From: CAZXYF01 sp964644705
Lineage (GTDB): Bacteria; Planctomycetota; Brocadiia; SM23-32
Direction: 5' to 3'
Length of the DNA: 6,400 bases
NCBI GenBank assembly: GCA_964644705.1
Contig: CAZXYF010000186.1
Span: 1-6,400 of the forward strand
The position numbers and the translations under genes were made by a program. The notes below the pieces were generated by a model, which was not told where the DNA came from, did no database searches, and saw nothing but the letters and a program-made list of their open reading frames with translations. Positions 6,351-6,400 of the stretch are shown in pieces. Numbering within the stretch: the first letter of the stretch is position 1; each line of letters opens with the position of its first letter.

Positions 6351-6400
6351 GCGGACCTTTATAAGTATCCTAATGTTTCAGCCCAATTTTATGCATCCCA
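6351..6400. other. Intergenic tail after tilS, no gene seen
   Basis: This 50-base, A+T-richer stretch runs to the window edge. TATAAG at 6360-6365 resembles a -10 element, with a poor -35 (TTCGGA, 6338-6343) 16 bases upstream, so a promoter for a gene beyond the window is possible but weak. I see no hairpin followed by a T-run, hence no recognisable terminator for tilS. The next gene may continue the same transcript. Confidence 0.3.

Overview
The window looks like an ordinary stretch of bacterial chromosome with a high-moderate G+C content (judged by eye). It is densely coding and carries four complete protein genes. The permease resembles LolC/LolE and the glycosidase has no signal peptide. 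Together these suggest a Gram-negative heterotroph. A member of the Planctomycetes/Verrucomicrobia/Kiritimatiellota assemblage would fit, but that placement is an impression from protein style and not a demonstrated result. I see no mobile element, CRISPR array, tRNA or rRNA gene, and no defence or biosynthetic cluster.

Layout: (1) 119-1606 (+) is an FtsX/MacB-type ABC transporter permease of the lipoprotein-releasing (LolC/LolE) family. It has four predicted membrane segments and an unusual charged helical insertion in its extracytoplasmic domain. (2) 1607-1811 is a convergent intergenic gap with small inverted and direct repeats but no clear intrinsic terminator. (3) 1812-2522 (-) is rsmI, a 16S rRNA C1402 2'-O-methyltransferase of the short type. 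(4) 2523-2750 is a divergent control region. It holds a good sigma70-like promoter for rsmI, a perfect 16-bp palindrome in the rsmI leader, and a weaker candidate promoter for the rightward genes. (5) 2751-4865 (+) is a cytoplasmic-looking family 3 glycoside hydrolase (beta-xylosidase/beta-glucosidase type) with a GTG start and a strong ribosome binding site. (6) 4890-6350 (+) is tilS, tRNA(Ile)-lysidine synthetase, 24 bases after the hydrolase and probably co-transcribed with it. (7) 6351-6400 is a short A+T-richer tail with no gene.

Two translation-fidelity genes flank the sugar hydrolase. RsmI modifies the ribosomal decoding centre, and TilS makes the lysidine that lets tRNA(Ile2) read AUA. 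The hydrolase probably splits small imported beta-linked oligosaccharides in the cytoplasm. The permease would act with an ATPase encoded outside this window. I found no convincing new system. The observations most worth a second look are the permease insertion, the palindrome in the rsmI leader, the hydrolase-tilS pairing, and the altered ESPHR-type motif in RsmI.
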